The notes: a model not told the origin generated them from the sequence alone. DNA of 64,000 bases from Bradyrhizobium sp. CB2312 (GCF_029714425.1 NZ_CP121668.1:8143501-8207500), one strand, 5' to 3'; numbered from the stretch's first letter, positions 9,142-19,070 are shown. Translations and numbers: made by a program.

Positions 9142-10299
9142 ATGACATTCTCAGCGATTCCTCTAACCGGTATCCCATTCCCAAGATCAGAGTATGAGCG
9201 CCGCCAAAAGAAAGTGCTCGAGAACGTGGCGCGCACTAAACTTGACGCGCTATTGGTCACCGGCCATTCTCACCTGCAATATTTGACCGGATACGACCCC
9301 TCTACTGGCGCCTACTTCGCGCCGTTTCCCCTAATTCTTGTGCCTGGACGAGCGCCAATCTTTGTTGTTCGGGCCTATGATGAGGCTGCGGTGCGTGCAA
9401 ACAGCTGCATCGACGAGATCGTTACCTATATTCATCGGCCGGACTTTGCCAAACAAACTGCCAACGTTCTACGACAGTATGGACTACAGGCAAAGAAGAT
9501 AGGCCTTGAGCTTGACGCCTGGGGGCTCGCGCCAGCAGACGTGAGCGCCCTTCAAGCACAACTCCCAGAGATGAAGGTCACAGACGCGACCGATGTGGTC
9601 CGTTTGGCTAAGGCCGTAAAAGGCCAGTTGGAACTTGAGGTCATGCGCAGCGCCATGACTCTGACTGATCTGGCCATAAAGACATTTCAGGGGTCTCTTC
9701 GGGAAGGCATCACTGAAACGGAAATGGCTGACACGCTCAGTGAGACTCTCAACAAGGCTGGCGGCAGACTCGTGATGCCGGTTCTCGCTTTCGGCGAACG
9801 GGCCAAGCTACCACACCCATCCCCGGCGCAGCATCCAATCAGAAACAATCAACCCGCACTGATCGAATGTGGCGGCGCAAAGAGCGGCTATTCCGTCGGC
9901 GTGTGCCGAGGCGCCGTACTTGGTCGGCATCCCGAGACCGAAGCTCTGCATGCCCTGGCGGAAGAGGCCCTCGAGGCTGCAATCGCCGCTATCAGACCGG
10001 GTGTCACTGCAGGTTCGGTGGACGCCGCTGCCCGAACGGTTGTCGAGCGAGCCGGAAGTCCGCAGGCTCTGCGCCATCGGACCGGATACTCAACCTGCCC
10101 CCATTGGTCAGGTCACCGCGGTAACGTGAGCTTGGAGCCGGGGGCGACGCACCTCCTCGAGGCCGGGATGACCTTCCACATGCCAATCCATCTTTTCGGA
10201 GACAGCGGCTACATATTCGGGTGTAGCGAGCACGTCGTAGTGACGGAGAACGGGGCGGAGATACTCAGCCGTACGCCCCGCACACTTTATCGCGCATGA
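9142..10299 (+). CDS. M24-family creatinase-like hydrolase
   Basis: A 385-residue pita-bread-fold hydrolase. Residues 15-150 are a creatinase N-terminal domain (RRQKKVLENVARTKLDALLV, HLQYLTGYDPSTGAYF), and residues 165-385 the M24 catalytic domain. Metallopeptidases of the fold carry two Asp metal ligands in a D-x-G...S-D-x-T-R block. Here that block reads IECGGAKSGYSVGVCRG, with neither Asp in place, and the usual GHG segment reads RTGYST. This points to a metal-independent creatinase- or ectoine-hydrolase-like enzyme rather than a proline peptidase (inference). It lies between two polyamine-type importers, so it may open an imported amidine, lactam or ectoine-like compound. GTAGAGGT lies about 12 bases before the ATG. 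Confidence 0.78.
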   Translation: MTFSAIPLTGIPFPRSEYERRQKKVLENVARTKLDALLVTGHSHLQYLTGYDPSTGAYFAPFPLILVPGRAPIFVVRAYDEAAVRANSCIDEIVTYIHRPDFAKQTANVLRQYGLQAKKIGLELDAWGLAPADVSALQAQLPEMKVTDATDVVRLAKAVKGQLELEVMRSAMTLTDLAIKTFQGSLREGITETEMADTLSETLNKAGGRLVMPVLAFGERAKLPHPSPAQHPIRNNQPALIECGGAKSGYSVGVCRGAVLGRHPETEALHALAEEALEAAIAAIRPGVTAGSVDAAARTVVERAGSPQALRHRTGYSTCPHWSGHRGNVSLEPGATHLLEAGMTFHMPIHLFGDSGYIFGCSEHVVVTENGAEILSRTPRTLYRA

Positions 10300-11063
10300 T
10301 CCGCAAGGGTATGGCGTGCGTAGGTTTTCCGGCTTCTCCGGTTCAAGAAAACCACCACGCCCTGTCGGTGCATCTGGATTTAACTCGCGGGTGGCGACGA
10401 TCGCCCTAGCGGCTTAGACCGAAGGCGCGGAGCTTGTTTCGAGCATGCCAGAAGTAGGAGTTTAAACTCGGTGTTGGCGGTGCGACCGGTACAACCAAGG
10501 ACTAGACCACCGTGTTTTAAGTACGATCGCAACTTGGCGAAGGTCAAAAACGACCGCCATCCCCGCGCAGCGGCAACACCAGATGCCGACTGGCACGATT
10601 CGATTGAGTAATGGATGATCTGCCGGCCATGCGATCGTCTAATCTGAGCGTCGCCGTCCAATCGGAGTTGCCGGGCTTTCCGTTCGAGACGTTTTCGGAG
10701 CGCCCAGACGCCGTCGCAACTTCGGATGATATCTCCGCCGGCGGCCTCGGCCTTCGTCGCGAATGGATCTGCATCTAAAAAGCAGGAGGCGTCCTTCTTT
10801 CGCAGAATTTCCTTGATCCTCGACAAGTTTTCAGCGCTTTTATACGTGAGGAGGCCCTTACGATCATACGATAAGGACGCGAAAGGCGATCTACTCCCGC
10901 AGGAGAGAATGTACTGTCGTGACGAACCGGATGACAAGCGGGCCTCGACGATCGAGGGTGATCGCGACGTATCCTTGAACTCATCTTGCTGTCATGGCTA
11001 GGAGAGCCCCAATGTCCCAGGCCGATCCACGGAAGTTGCAATGACGAGTGGCAGGAGGGTTTC
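10300..11063. other. Leader region without a recognised gene
   Basis: No gene recognised. Reverse-strand frames at 10380-10937 are Arg- and Ser-rich and carry no motif. The right half contains the conserved leader listed at 10777-10870, so this interval likely holds the control region of the second importer. Confidence 0.45.
10777..10870 (+). promoter_or_regulatory. Conserved leader, copy A
   Basis: This block resembles sequence upstream of two other binding-protein genes (29690-29785 and 42661-42755). Shared elements in order are GCAGGAG, a CTTCTTT run, GCAGA.TTTCC, AGTTTTCAGCGCTTTTAT (identical in copies A and B) and CCTTTACGAT-like sequence. In copy A the next gene is a polyamine-type binding protein about 190 bases downstream. 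In the other copies it is a dipeptide-type one. Function is unknown: promoter, operator or structured mRNA leader. Confidence 0.6.
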
Positions 11064-12170
11064 ATGGACAAACACCCAATACGGGCTATCAGTCGCCGCC
11101 GCGCTGCCGGCCTGATCGTTGCCGGAGCCGCAGCGCCCTTTGTAATTCGCCCGGCGAGCGCCCAATTGGTATTGCCCGAGCAGACGACCGTACCGGACAT
11201 TCTGAAAGGCTCGGGAGAGGTTCGCGTCGCTGAATGGGGGGGCACGACGCAGGAGGCAGAGCAGAAGGCATATTTTGAGCCTTTCGAGAAAGCGACAGGC
11301 ATCAAGGTTCGGGTCTTCCCTGCAAGCACGGCAAAAATCAAGCCGATGGTCGAAACCGGCAATGTCGAATGGGACGTGATCCACACCGGCCGCACCACGA
11401 TCGCGAAGCTGATGAAGGCGGGCGATTATTTCGAGAGGATCGACTACTCATTGATCGACGACGGCGTGCCCAAGGAACATCGCCTCGAATATGGTGTGGA
11501 GATGCAGATATGGGCCCAAGTGATGGCCTACAGCACCGACGCTTTCAAAGGCGCCGCACCTGTGAGCTGGGCCGATTTCTGGGACACCGAGAAGTTCCCC
11601 GGCGATCGTGCGATGTTCGGCATCGGGGACGTTCCCCCGGAGATGGAATTCGCTCTGATGGCTGCCGGAGTGCCCGCCGACAAGATCTATCCAATCGATG
11701 TCGATAAGGCCCTGGCAAGCTATGACAAGATAAAGAAGAGCGTCGTTAAATGGTGGCAGACCGGCGCCCAGCCGACGCAGATGCTAACTGATCGCGAGGT
11801 CGTCATGACTACCGTCTGGAACGCTCGCATGATGGCTCTGCAGGAGCAAGGCGTACCAGCGGCGATCTGCTGGAACCAGGGAATGTTGAATTCCGATGCT
11901 TGGGGCATCCTCAAGGGCGCCAAGAACAAGGCAAACGCCATGAAGTTCGTGGCCTATGCGACCATGCCAATTCCGCAGGCGCGCTTCGCGCTCTCCACTC
12001 CCTATGGCGTTACCAATGTCGGCGCTAATAACTACATTCCTCCACTGCGGTTAGCGATGCTGCCGAGCGCACCTGAAAACAAGAAGCAGATGCTCGTCCA
12101 CAATATGGACTGGTGGATCGACAACGGCGACATGGCTCAGGCCAAATTCAACAAGTGGCTGCTGGGCTAG
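11064..12170 (+). CDS. Polyamine/opine-type periplasmic binding protein, Tat-type signal
   Basis: The solute receptor of the second importer, 368 residues. The N-terminus carries SRRRAAGLIVAGAAAPFVI, which fits a twin-arginine (Tat) signal ending PASAQ. The paralogue at 4400 has a Sec signal instead. The domain shows VAEWGGTTQEAEQKAYFEPF and later WWQTGAQPTQML, the same family landmarks as the first receptor. ATG at 11064 has CAGGAGGG seven bases upstream; the frame extends up to 10986 without similarity. It is first in an operon of receptor, ATPase, two permeases and probably the amidohydrolase. Ligand unknown. Confidence 0.92.
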   Translation: MDKHPIRAISRRRAAGLIVAGAAAPFVIRPASAQLVLPEQTTVPDILKGSGEVRVAEWGGTTQEAEQKAYFEPFEKATGIKVRVFPASTAKIKPMVETGNVEWDVIHTGRTTIAKLMKAGDYFERIDYSLIDDGVPKEHRLEYGVEMQIWAQVMAYSTDAFKGAAPVSWADFWDTEKFPGDRAMFGIGDVPPEMEFALMAAGVPADKIYPIDVDKALASYDKIKKSVVKWWQTGAQPTQMLTDREVVMTTVWNARMMALQEQGVPAAICWNQGMLNSDAWGILKGAKNKANAMKFVAYATMPIPQARFALSTPYGVTNVGANNYIPPLRLAMLPSAPENKKQMLVHNMDWWIDNGDMAQAKFNKWLLG

Positions 12171-12217
12171 TGCGCTCTTTGTCATCCGCAACGTAACGGC
12201 GCCTTAAGCAGGATTCT

Positions 12218-13345
12218 ATGGAGCAAACATTAAGTTCCCGCGTCTTCGCTCAAGACGATGATCCTATGCGCGGCGCTTCGGTATCTTTGACCGACTTGAC
12301 GAAGACTTACGCCCGCTCCACGGCTGTGGCCGGGGTGTCGCTTGACATCTGCTCGGGCGAGTTTCTTACGCTATTGGGCCCCAGCGGTTCTGGCAAAACG
12401 ACCACGCTCATGATGATCGCTGGCTTTGAGGTTCCCAGCACTGGGGACATCGCCATTGACGGGGTGTCGGTGGTCGAAAAGGCACCCTACCATCGCAATA
12501 TCGGCATGGTATTCCAAAACTATGCGCTCTTTCCGCACATGACCGTGGCCCAGAACATCGGCTTTCCCCTGAAGCAGCGCGGCGTACCAAAGGCGGAGCG
12601 GGCGAGACTGGTCGGCGAGGCGCTTGAGATGGTGCGCCTGCCGGGCTATGGCGCGCGCTATCCGCGCCAGCTGTCCGGCGGTCAACAGCAGCGCGTGGCA
12701 GTTGCGCGCGCTATCGTCTTCAAGCCGCGCCTGCTCTTGATGGACGAGCCACTGGGCGCGCTCGACAAGCAGCTGCGCGAGACCCTCCAGTTCGAGATGC
12801 GCCGGCTGCATGCCGATCTCGGCATCACATTTATCTACGTCACGCACGACCAGGAAGAAGCGCTGACCATGTCGGATCGCGTCGCGGTCATGAACGAGGG
12901 CAAGATAGCGCAGGTCGGCCGGCCGGAGGATCTGTACGACCGTCCCTGCGATCGCTTCGTCGCAGGTTTCATCGGAGAGTCCAACTTTCTGCCAGCTGTC
13001 GTGTGCGGCCTCGAAGACGGCGTCGTTGTCGCAGAATGCAACGGCGTCCTAGTGCGGGCTGTCTCCTCCGTACGGCCGGCCACCGGCAGCAAGGTTACAT
13101 TGACGACCAGGCCCGAACGCCTGCGCTTCGCGGACACGCCTGACGAGTCGGAGTCCGGCGTTAACCGGATGAGCGTTACCGTGGGCGAGGCCGTTTTCGC
13201 CGGCGAGCGTTGCCGCTTTGTGCTGAAGACCAATGATGGGACCACAATGGTGCTCAAGGAGCCCTCAAGTGCAGCGATCCGGCGCCGAGCGGTTGGTGAG
13301 CGTACAGAGATCGCGTGGTCGGTCGCGGACACGGTTCTTGTGTAA
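12218..13345 (+). CDS. Polyamine/opine-type ABC importer ATPase
   Basis: A PotA-like ATPase of 375 residues. Walker [10 protein letters not shown] is near residue 58, signature LSGGQQQRV near 156, Walker [13 protein letters not shown] near 178, and H-loop VTHDQEEALT with the usual Glu, unlike its paralogue at 3221. A TOBE-like C-terminus follows. The ATG at 12218 gives about 16 residues before conserved sequence; an ATG at 12266 is possible. It starts 47 bases after the receptor gene and ends 8 bases before the first permease, so one transcript is likely. Confidence 0.92.
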   Translation: MEQTLSSRVFAQDDDPMRGASVSLTDLTKTYARSTAVAGVSLDICSGEFLTLLGPSGSGKTTTLMMIAGFEVPSTGDIAIDGVSVVEKAPYHRNIGMVFQNYALFPHMTVAQNIGFPLKQRGVPKAERARLVGEALEMVRLPGYGARYPRQLSGGQQQRVAVARAIVFKPRLLLMDEPLGALDKQLRETLQFEMRRLHADLGITFIYVTHDQEEALTMSDRVAVMNEGKIAQVGRPEDLYDRPCDRFVAGFIGESNFLPAVVCGLEDGVVVAECNGVLVRAVSSVRPATGSKVTLTTRPERLRFADTPDESESGVNRMSVTVGEAVFAGERCRFVLKTNDGTTMVLKEPSSAAIRRRAVGERTEIAWSVADTVLV

Positions 13346-13353
13346 GGCGAGCA

Positions 13354-14256
13354 ATGGCTGAGGTGATCACGGTTCCACCCCCGCCTGTCCTGCTCGGACG
13401 CAGGCAACCGCACCGGCGGCATCGCGCACTCGAGTGGCGCATTCCGTTGCTGCTCGCGACCCCACTGCTGCTGTACATGCTGGCGTTCTACGCTGTGCCG
13501 GTCGTATCGATGCTGCTGCGCAGTCTCAACGATCCTACCTGGTCGTTTGATCACTACACGGCCCTGCCAAGGGATGTGGTCTTCCTCAAGGTTTTCTGGG
13601 TTACGCTCAAAACCTCTCTTGTAGTAACGTTCGCCACGCTGGCGCTCGGCTATCCAGTGGCCCTGGCGCTGTCTCGCGCTCGCTCGAGCGCACCCCTTAT
13701 CCTGGTCGTCATCGTCTTGCCTTTCTGGACCTCCGTCCTCGTGCGCAGTTATGCCTGGATGGTGCTGCTGGGCCGTCACGGCCTGATCAACGAGGCTCTG
13801 CTGGCACTCGAGCTAATCGCGCAACCGATCCGGCTACTTAACACGACGCTTGCAACTGAGATCGCTATGACGCACATCCTGTTGCCCTACATGATTCTGC
13901 CGATCGCCAATGCGCTCCGGCAGATCGACCCGTCGCTGGCGCGCGCAGCCGCGGGACTCGGCGCCACGCCATGGGGCACATTCCGGCAGGTCATCCTGCC
14001 CTTATCAATGCCCGGCGCGGCCGCTGGCGTGGTGCTGGTGTTTGTACTGGCGCTTGGGTTCTATATCACGCCCGCTATGTTGGGCGACTCGCGCGACGTC
14101 ACGCTCTCGATGTTGATCGCTCAGCAGGTCGAACAGTTCAATTGGGGCTATTCGGCGGCGCTGTCCGTTGTCCTACTCGCGACCGCGCTCGGCCTCCTTG
14201 CTGTTGCACAGCGCCTGCCGGGCGTCGGCAACGCCTTTCGGATGAATCTGCGATGA
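13354..14256 (+). CDS. ABC importer permease, PotB-like
   Basis: An inner-membrane permease of about 300 residues. TM1 is in PLLLATPLLLYMLAFYAVP. The EAA loop reads ARAAAGLGATPWGTFRQVIL. It lacks the long periplasmic insert of the counterpart at 5505, so the two importers are not a recent duplication. The start MAEVITV at 13354 follows the ATPase stop by 8 bases; the frame is open to 13315. Its stop overlaps the next start (ATGA at 14253), which indicates translational coupling. Confidence 0.92.
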   Translation: MAEVITVPPPPVLLGRRQPHRRHRALEWRIPLLLATPLLLYMLAFYAVPVVSMLLRSLNDPTWSFDHYTALPRDVVFLKVFWVTLKTSLVVTFATLALGYPVALALSRARSSAPLILVVIVLPFWTSVLVRSYAWMVLLGRHGLINEALLALELIAQPIRLLNTTLATEIAMTHILLPYMILPIANALRQIDPSLARAAAGLGATPWGTFRQVILPLSMPGAAAGVVLVFVLALGFYITPAMLGDSRDVTLSMLIAQQVEQFNWGYSAALSVVLLATALGLLAVAQRLPGVGNAFRMNLR

Positions 14257-15062
14257 GCGCCGCGCTGAACTTGGCGACCCGCCTGCTGCCGACGACGATC
14301 GTAGGGCTAATCCTGCTATTCCTCGCCTTCCCGATCCTCGTGGTGTTCGTATTGTCATTCTCATCGGCGAACTACCTCACCTTCCCACCGCCAGCCTTCA
14401 GCTTTAAATGGTACCGAGCCTACTTCGGCAACACCGACTGGCTGGACTCAACCTGGCTCAGCATCTGGATCGCCGCTTGCGTTGTGCTGTTGTCGACAAC
14501 GCTCGGGACACTGTCTGCGATAGGTATCACACGCCTGCCGCGCGCTCTACAGGTTGTCGCGACCAGTCTCATCCTATCTCCGTTGATCGTGCCAGTGATC
14601 GTAGTGGCGATCGGGATCTATTACACATTCTCTCGCTATGGCCTCGTTGGCACGCCGATTGCGATCGTGCTGGCGCACACCTGCCTCGCCGTACCGTTCG
14701 TGGTGACCAGCGTCGGCGCCAGCCTAGCCGGCATCGACCGCAGACTTGAACAAGCGGCACTTAGTCTGGGCGCCACGCCCGCCGGCACGTTCTGGCAGGT
14801 GACTTTGCCGCTAATCCGGCCGGGCGTTCTCGTCGGCGCGTTGTTCGCGTTTATCACCTCCTTCGACGAGGTGGTCGTTGCACTGTTTCTGTCAGGATCG
14901 GGCGCGGTCACGTTGCCACGGCGCATGTGGGACGATGTGCGCTTGGAGATTAATCCAACGATTGCGGCGGTATCGACGCTCACAATCTTTCTAGCAGCTG
15001 TGCTCCTCGCCACTGCGCATATTCTGCGCAAACGCACCGAGCAGCTGCGAACCTTGAACTAA
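14253..15062 (+). CDS. ABC importer permease, PotC-like
   Basis: The partner permease of the second importer, 269 residues. TM1 is in TTIVGLILLFLAFPILVVFV, followed by FSSANYLTFPPPAFSFKWY, a common PotC landmark. The EAA loop is EQAALSLGATPAGTFWQVTL. The start at 14253 overlaps the preceding TGA. The frame remains open far upstream (13971), but that part lies inside the other permease gene. Full length, no defects. About 520 bases separate it from the amidohydrolase gene. Confidence 0.92.
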   Translation: MSAALNLATRLLPTTIVGLILLFLAFPILVVFVLSFSSANYLTFPPPAFSFKWYRAYFGNTDWLDSTWLSIWIAACVVLLSTTLGTLSAIGITRLPRALQVVATSLILSPLIVPVIVVAIGIYYTFSRYGLVGTPIAIVLAHTCLAVPFVVTSVGASLAGIDRRLEQAALSLGATPAGTFWQVTLPLIRPGVLVGALFAFITSFDEVVVALFLSGSGAVTLPRRMWDDVRLEINPTIAAVSTLTIFLAAVLLATAHILRKRTEQLRTLN

Positions 15063-15586
15063 CCGAATCTTGGTGCCAGCGGGCGACGAAGACTAGAAAG
15101 TCCGCGCTCCTCGCGCGCCTCCGGGCATAAAAAGAATGTAGTCGAAGAAGAACCAAGACTCATTCGAACGTAAGAGCTGACATCACTCGTGGCGACTTTT
15201 AGGCTTACCTACTCGGAGAACGAAAACCTGAAGCTGCACAATACCGCAGCGAAGCCGATCGGCAGTTGCTGACCAACTTGGCATCACCGACGGGCTATCG
15301 CAAATCATTCGCGGCCAGGAAGTCGAAACCGCAAAGGTCCATGTATGAGGTGTGTCGAAACATGGCCAGGTTAGCGCACTACAGACCCAAACAGAGGATC
15401 CGCAGCCTGATACCAAGGCGGGTTGCATGCGGGGCGCGCATTTGCGTTTGAGCCGGGCCACTTCGCTGCGAGACAGTAGCGGACGCTGACATTGCGCGAT
15501 CGCGCTGATCCTGCGGCACGCATGTACCCGATCCAGCCGGCTCAAGTGGAGATGGTGGTCGTCCTTCCATAACGACGGAATAATGA
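15063..15586. other. Unassigned interval between permease and amidohydrolase
   Basis: About 520 bases. One stretch near 15265-15350 reads DQLGITDGLSQIIRGQEVET in a forward frame and looks protein-like, but I cannot assign it. A long reverse frame (15183-15833) overlaps the amidohydrolase and is judged a shadow. Confidence 0.35.
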
Positions 15587-16450
15587 ATGAACAACTCATC
15601 AACCAATTGCAATGGGTCAATCCTCCAGCAAGCCGGGGCCGCTGTCGATTGCCATGTCCACGTATTCGACTCAAGTCGAGACGTCGCATCGCCGCGCTTT
15701 CCTCACCCCGAAGAGCCGGCCTCGGTTGCTCAACTCGAGCTTGTCGGTACGTCTTGCAACATTCAACGCTACGTGCTGACCCAGCCGAGCTTTCTCGGGT
15801 TCGACAATAGCCATCTGTTGAAAGAGCTGGCACTTCGGCCGCAGAACTTGCGCGGCGTTGTTTGGCTCGACGCCGATACAGATCCTGCAGCGCTTCCGGG
15901 GCTGGCTGCTTCCGGAGTGGCCGGTCTGCGCTTCCCGATGTTTTATTCTCGTGAGATGCCTGACTGGGATGCCTACGCCGATCTGGTGTCCGCCGCCGCC
16001 TCCTGCGGCATTCATGTTGAACTCGGTCTGCACGGGAGCGAGCTCATCAAAGCTCTACATTTTGTACTTAAGCGAAGTGCGAAAGTTGTTCTCGCTCATC
16101 TCGGCATGTTCGATTCCGAGGCTGGACCAGAGAGTGATCCCAGCTTCGGAGCGTTGCTGGATGCCGCCGCAACCCGTCAAGTCTGGGTCAAACTCTCGGC
16201 GCCCTATCGCACGACCGCCTTACACGCGGCCCGCGCATGTGAATGCCTCATCTCAACTCTCGGCCCGGAACGTCTGGTCTGGGGATCCGACTGGCCGCAT
16301 ATTGGTGCCCCTCTCGACCGCCGCGCCGCCTATGCCGAAACCATGCATTGGCTTCATCGCTGTGTTCCCGAGGCTGATCTCAGACGTAAAATTCTCGAAA
16401 CATCGCCGGCCACACTCTATCACTTCGCTCTACCTGCGGGAGCCGAATAG
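15587..16450 (+). CDS. Metal-dependent amidohydrolase (amidohydro_2, PDC-lactonase-like)
   Basis: A TIM-barrel hydrolase of 287 residues in the amidohydrolase_2 group, which includes 2-pyrone-4,6-dicarboxylate lactonase and other lactonases or decarboxylases. DCHVHVFD at residues 21-28 supplies the HxH metal site, VVLAHLG near 168 a further His, and RLVWGSDWPHIG near 230 the catalytic Asp. These key residues are all present. The first 17 residues are not conserved and the ribosome site is weak; an ATG at 15583 is out of frame. It lies downstream of the second importer on the same strand, so it probably works on the imported solute or a product of it (inference). Confidence 0.85.
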   Translation: MNNSSTNCNGSILQQAGAAVDCHVHVFDSSRDVASPRFPHPEEPASVAQLELVGTSCNIQRYVLTQPSFLGFDNSHLLKELALRPQNLRGVVWLDADTDPAALPGLAASGVAGLRFPMFYSREMPDWDAYADLVSAAASCGIHVELGLHGSELIKALHFVLKRSAKVVLAHLGMFDSEAGPESDPSFGALLDAAATRQVWVKLSAPYRTTALHAARACECLISTLGPERLVWGSDWPHIGAPLDRRAAYAETMHWLHRCVPEADLRRKILETSPATLYHFALPAGAE

Positions 16451-16836
16451 CTAGCTTTCCATATGTTCGCCGCCGCCGAATAGACCCATTGCGCTACGCG
16501 CGACGCGGCCCGGACGCGCTTGGCGGCAATCTGTTGCGCAAGTTCTCCTCCTTTGCGCAAAGCTATATACTCGTCGCTACTGCTGCAGAAATTTGCAAAG
16601 AGCACCCTATTCTTGAGGGCGCGTGCCGGCGTGTATGAGGAGTTCATCGCCAAGACGTTTGTCTTGGCGCGAACGCGTCGTGGTTGGATTGTCGTCCGTG
16701 TGGAATCGTAATCTGGCAGACCGGCTTTTTTGCGATTGCAGGGTGTTGATGCTTCGGGGATCGGAACCTTGCAATTTCATTTTCAGGATTCCGTCGAATC
16801 GCCAGTCATGATTCCCTCCTCGCATCGGAGGGGGCG
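16451..16836. other. Interval before the split IS5 element
   Basis: No gene recognised. The left end of the IS5-family element probably lies inside this interval, perhaps near 16738, but I could not match it to an inverted repeat beyond 19572. Confidence 0.35.
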
Positions 16837-17700
16837 ATGCGGCCGAAGAAGCAGAAGGCGATGGGATCGGGCGATCTGTTCCGGGCCAGACTGGACCAGA
16901 TCATCAATATGAAGCACGAGCTGGTTCAGCTCGCCGGCAGGGTCGACTGGGACTGGATCGACGGGGAGATCGCGCCGCTCTACAGCGAGAACGGCCGGCC
17001 GGGCATCGCGACCCGCTTCGTGATTGGGCTGCTGCTGCTCAAGCAGATTTACGGCCTGTCCGACGAGGGGGTGTGCGAGCGCTGGGTCCACGACCCGTAT
17101 TTCCAGTACTTCACCGGCGAAGAGTTCTTCCAGCATTCATTGCCGCACGAGCGCTCGGATTTGAGCCACTGGCGCAAGCGGCTCGGCGACAAGCTGGAGC
17201 TGCTGCTGGCCGAGAGCCTGCGGGTGGCGCACGAAGCCGGTGCGTTACGCAGCCAGGACCTCAAGCGTGTCACGGTCGATACCACCGTGCAGCTGAAGGC
17301 GATCACCTTCCCGACCGATGCCAAGCTGCTGCACGCAGCGATCAAGGGGCTCAACCACATGGCGAGAAAGCACGGGGTCAAGCTGCGTCAGTCCTATCTG
17401 CGCGTCGCCAAGACCGCGGCAATGATGGCGGGACGCTACGCCCATGCCAAGCAATTCAGGCGGCATCAGCGGGAGTTGCGCATCCTGCGCAGCCGGCTGG
17501 GCCGGATCATCCGCGATATCGGCCGCAAGATCGAAGGTCGAGCTGTGCTCGAGAACGCCTTCGTCCTCCCGCTCAGCCGGGACTTCGCAGATCCGCTCGC
17601 AACAGCAGCGTCAGCGGGGCTGGAAGCTTTATTCCTTCCACGCCCGGGAGGTGGAGTGCATCGGCAAGGGCAAGGCTGCCGCGCCTTACGAGTTAATGGC
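16837..17700 (+). pseudogene. IS5-family transposase, N-terminal part, split by IS110
   Basis: The N-terminal two thirds of a DDE transposase: MRPKKQKAMGSGDLFRARLD, VDWDWIDGEIAPLYSENGRP, then HERSDLSHWRKRLGDKLELL and VTVDTTVQLKAITFPTDAK with the first catalytic Asp. A frameshift near 17580 moves the frame, so SQIRSQQQRQRGWKLYSFHA is read one frame over. Sequence then breaks near 17700 after GKAAAPYEL, where the IS110 element begins. The C-terminal part resumes near 19071. The transposase is therefore dead twice over. Confidence 0.85.
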
Positions 17701-19070
17701 ATGGACCACGCCCGCTCTCAGCGGCAACGTGCAGCCCGGCGGGGGGCAGCAGCAGGAGCGCAAGCCATGTCGAATACGAACCTTGTCACAATCGGCATCA
17801 ATCTCGGGAAGAACACATTCCACGTCGTCGGTCTCGATGCCACAGGCGCAATTACGCTACGCAAGAAGCGGTCGAGAAATCAGCTTGACCAGTCGCTGGG
17901 CAATATTCCGCGTTGTCTGATCGGAATGGAGGCGTGTGCAGGCGCACATCCTCTGGGGCGCAGGCTCGAGAAATTAGGCCATTAAGTACGGCTCTTGCCG
18001 GCGCAGTACGTCAAACCATACCTCAAGGGTCACAAAAATGACTTTCGGGATGCTGAAGCGATCGCCGAGGCCGCTCAGCGGCCGACAATGCGGTTCGTTC
18101 CAGTGAAGTCAGCCGAACAACTTGATTTACAGGCACTACACAGAGTTCGCAGTCGATTGGTGACGCAGAGAACGGCGGTCATCAATCAAATCCGGGGCTT
18201 TTTGCTTGAGCGAGGGCTACCAGTGCGGCAGGGAGCGGCAGCACTCCGACTGGCACTTCCTCAGATTCTCTCAGCGCCAAACGACAACTTATCGCCTCGC
18301 GTGATCCAGCTCATTCAGGACTTGGCCGAGGACTGGCGCTATCTCGACCGACGGGTCGCGTCAATGACGAAAGAAATCGACGAACTCGCTGATCAAGATC
18401 CACACTGTCGCCGCCTAATGAGTGCGCCCGGCGTCGGGCCGATCATCTCAAGCGCGATGGTCGCCGCCATCGGAACCGGTGATGCCTTCCATAAAGGCCG
18501 AGACTTTGCAGCATGGCTTGGTCTGGTACCAAAGCAAATCTCGACCGGCGATCGAACCATTCTCGGGCGCATATCGAGGCGCGGTAATCGGTACCTGCGA
18601 ACGCTGTTTATTCAAGGTGCCAGAGCCGTACTTCTGCAGCGTCAGAGTTGGCCTCGGCATGGCTTCGCAGCCTGGTTAGAGGCAGCGTCGAAGCGGCTCC
18701 ACTCCAATGTCTTGGTTGTTGCCCTGGCCGCAAAACTTGCGCGCATGGCCTGGAGCATGCTCGCAAAGGGCCGTGACTAAGACGCCAACCTCCTGGGCCG
18801 CACCGCATAAGAAACAGGGCCGGAAAGGAAAATCCAAGGTCGGGATCAGAAGGCACAATAACCCGCCGAGGTTTGCGAGACGGAAAGGACGAATGGAGAA
18901 ACGGTTCCACCGACACTCCTGAAGCCTGGTTCGACTCCATGGCCCTTCTTGAGGCCGGCGAGTTATTGAGGACAGAAGTGAGCGGATATCCATGATGGCT
19001 CGGGGCAACAGCCCCAAATTGAAACCGGATAGATTGGCGCAAACCGCTTCATCCCTTTGTCGATTCCTCT
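17700..19070 (+). mobile_element. IS110-family element nested in an IS5 element
   Basis: The element sits between the two halves of an IS5-family transposase (break near 17700 and 19070). It carries one transposase frame (17767-18780) and a roughly 290-base non-coding 3' flank, as expected for IS110/IS1111 elements. Exact ends are uncertain because the family lacks classic inverted repeats and target duplications. Confidence 0.75.
17767..18780 (+). pseudogene. IS110-family DEDD transposase, broken
   Basis: About 338 codons including one internal stop. The N-terminus is MSNTNLVTIGINLGKNTFHV. The first catalytic Asp of the DEDD site (IGIDLGKN in relatives) is Asn here. A TAA at 17983-17985 replaces a sense codon in LEKLGH-stop-VRLLPAQYVK. 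The rest is open: GHKNDFRDAEAIAEAAQRPT, then the C-terminal transposase_20 part with LMSAPGVGPIISSAMVAAIG and AAWLGLVPKQISTGDRTILG. With both catalytic and nonsense changes it cannot be active by itself. Confidence 0.85.

Noticed and set aside
10591..10612. TGGCACG word resembling a sigma-54 -24 element
   Set aside because: The expected -12 TTGCA-type element is not at the required spacing.
10380..10937. Long reverse-strand open frame of 185 codons before the second importer
   Set aside because: Its composition is Ser/Arg-rich with no motif, and it overlaps the conserved leader, which explains its conservation better.
15183..15833. Reverse-strand open frame of 216 codons
   Set aside because: It overlaps the 5' end of the well-supported amidohydrolase gene and has no domain; judged a shadow.
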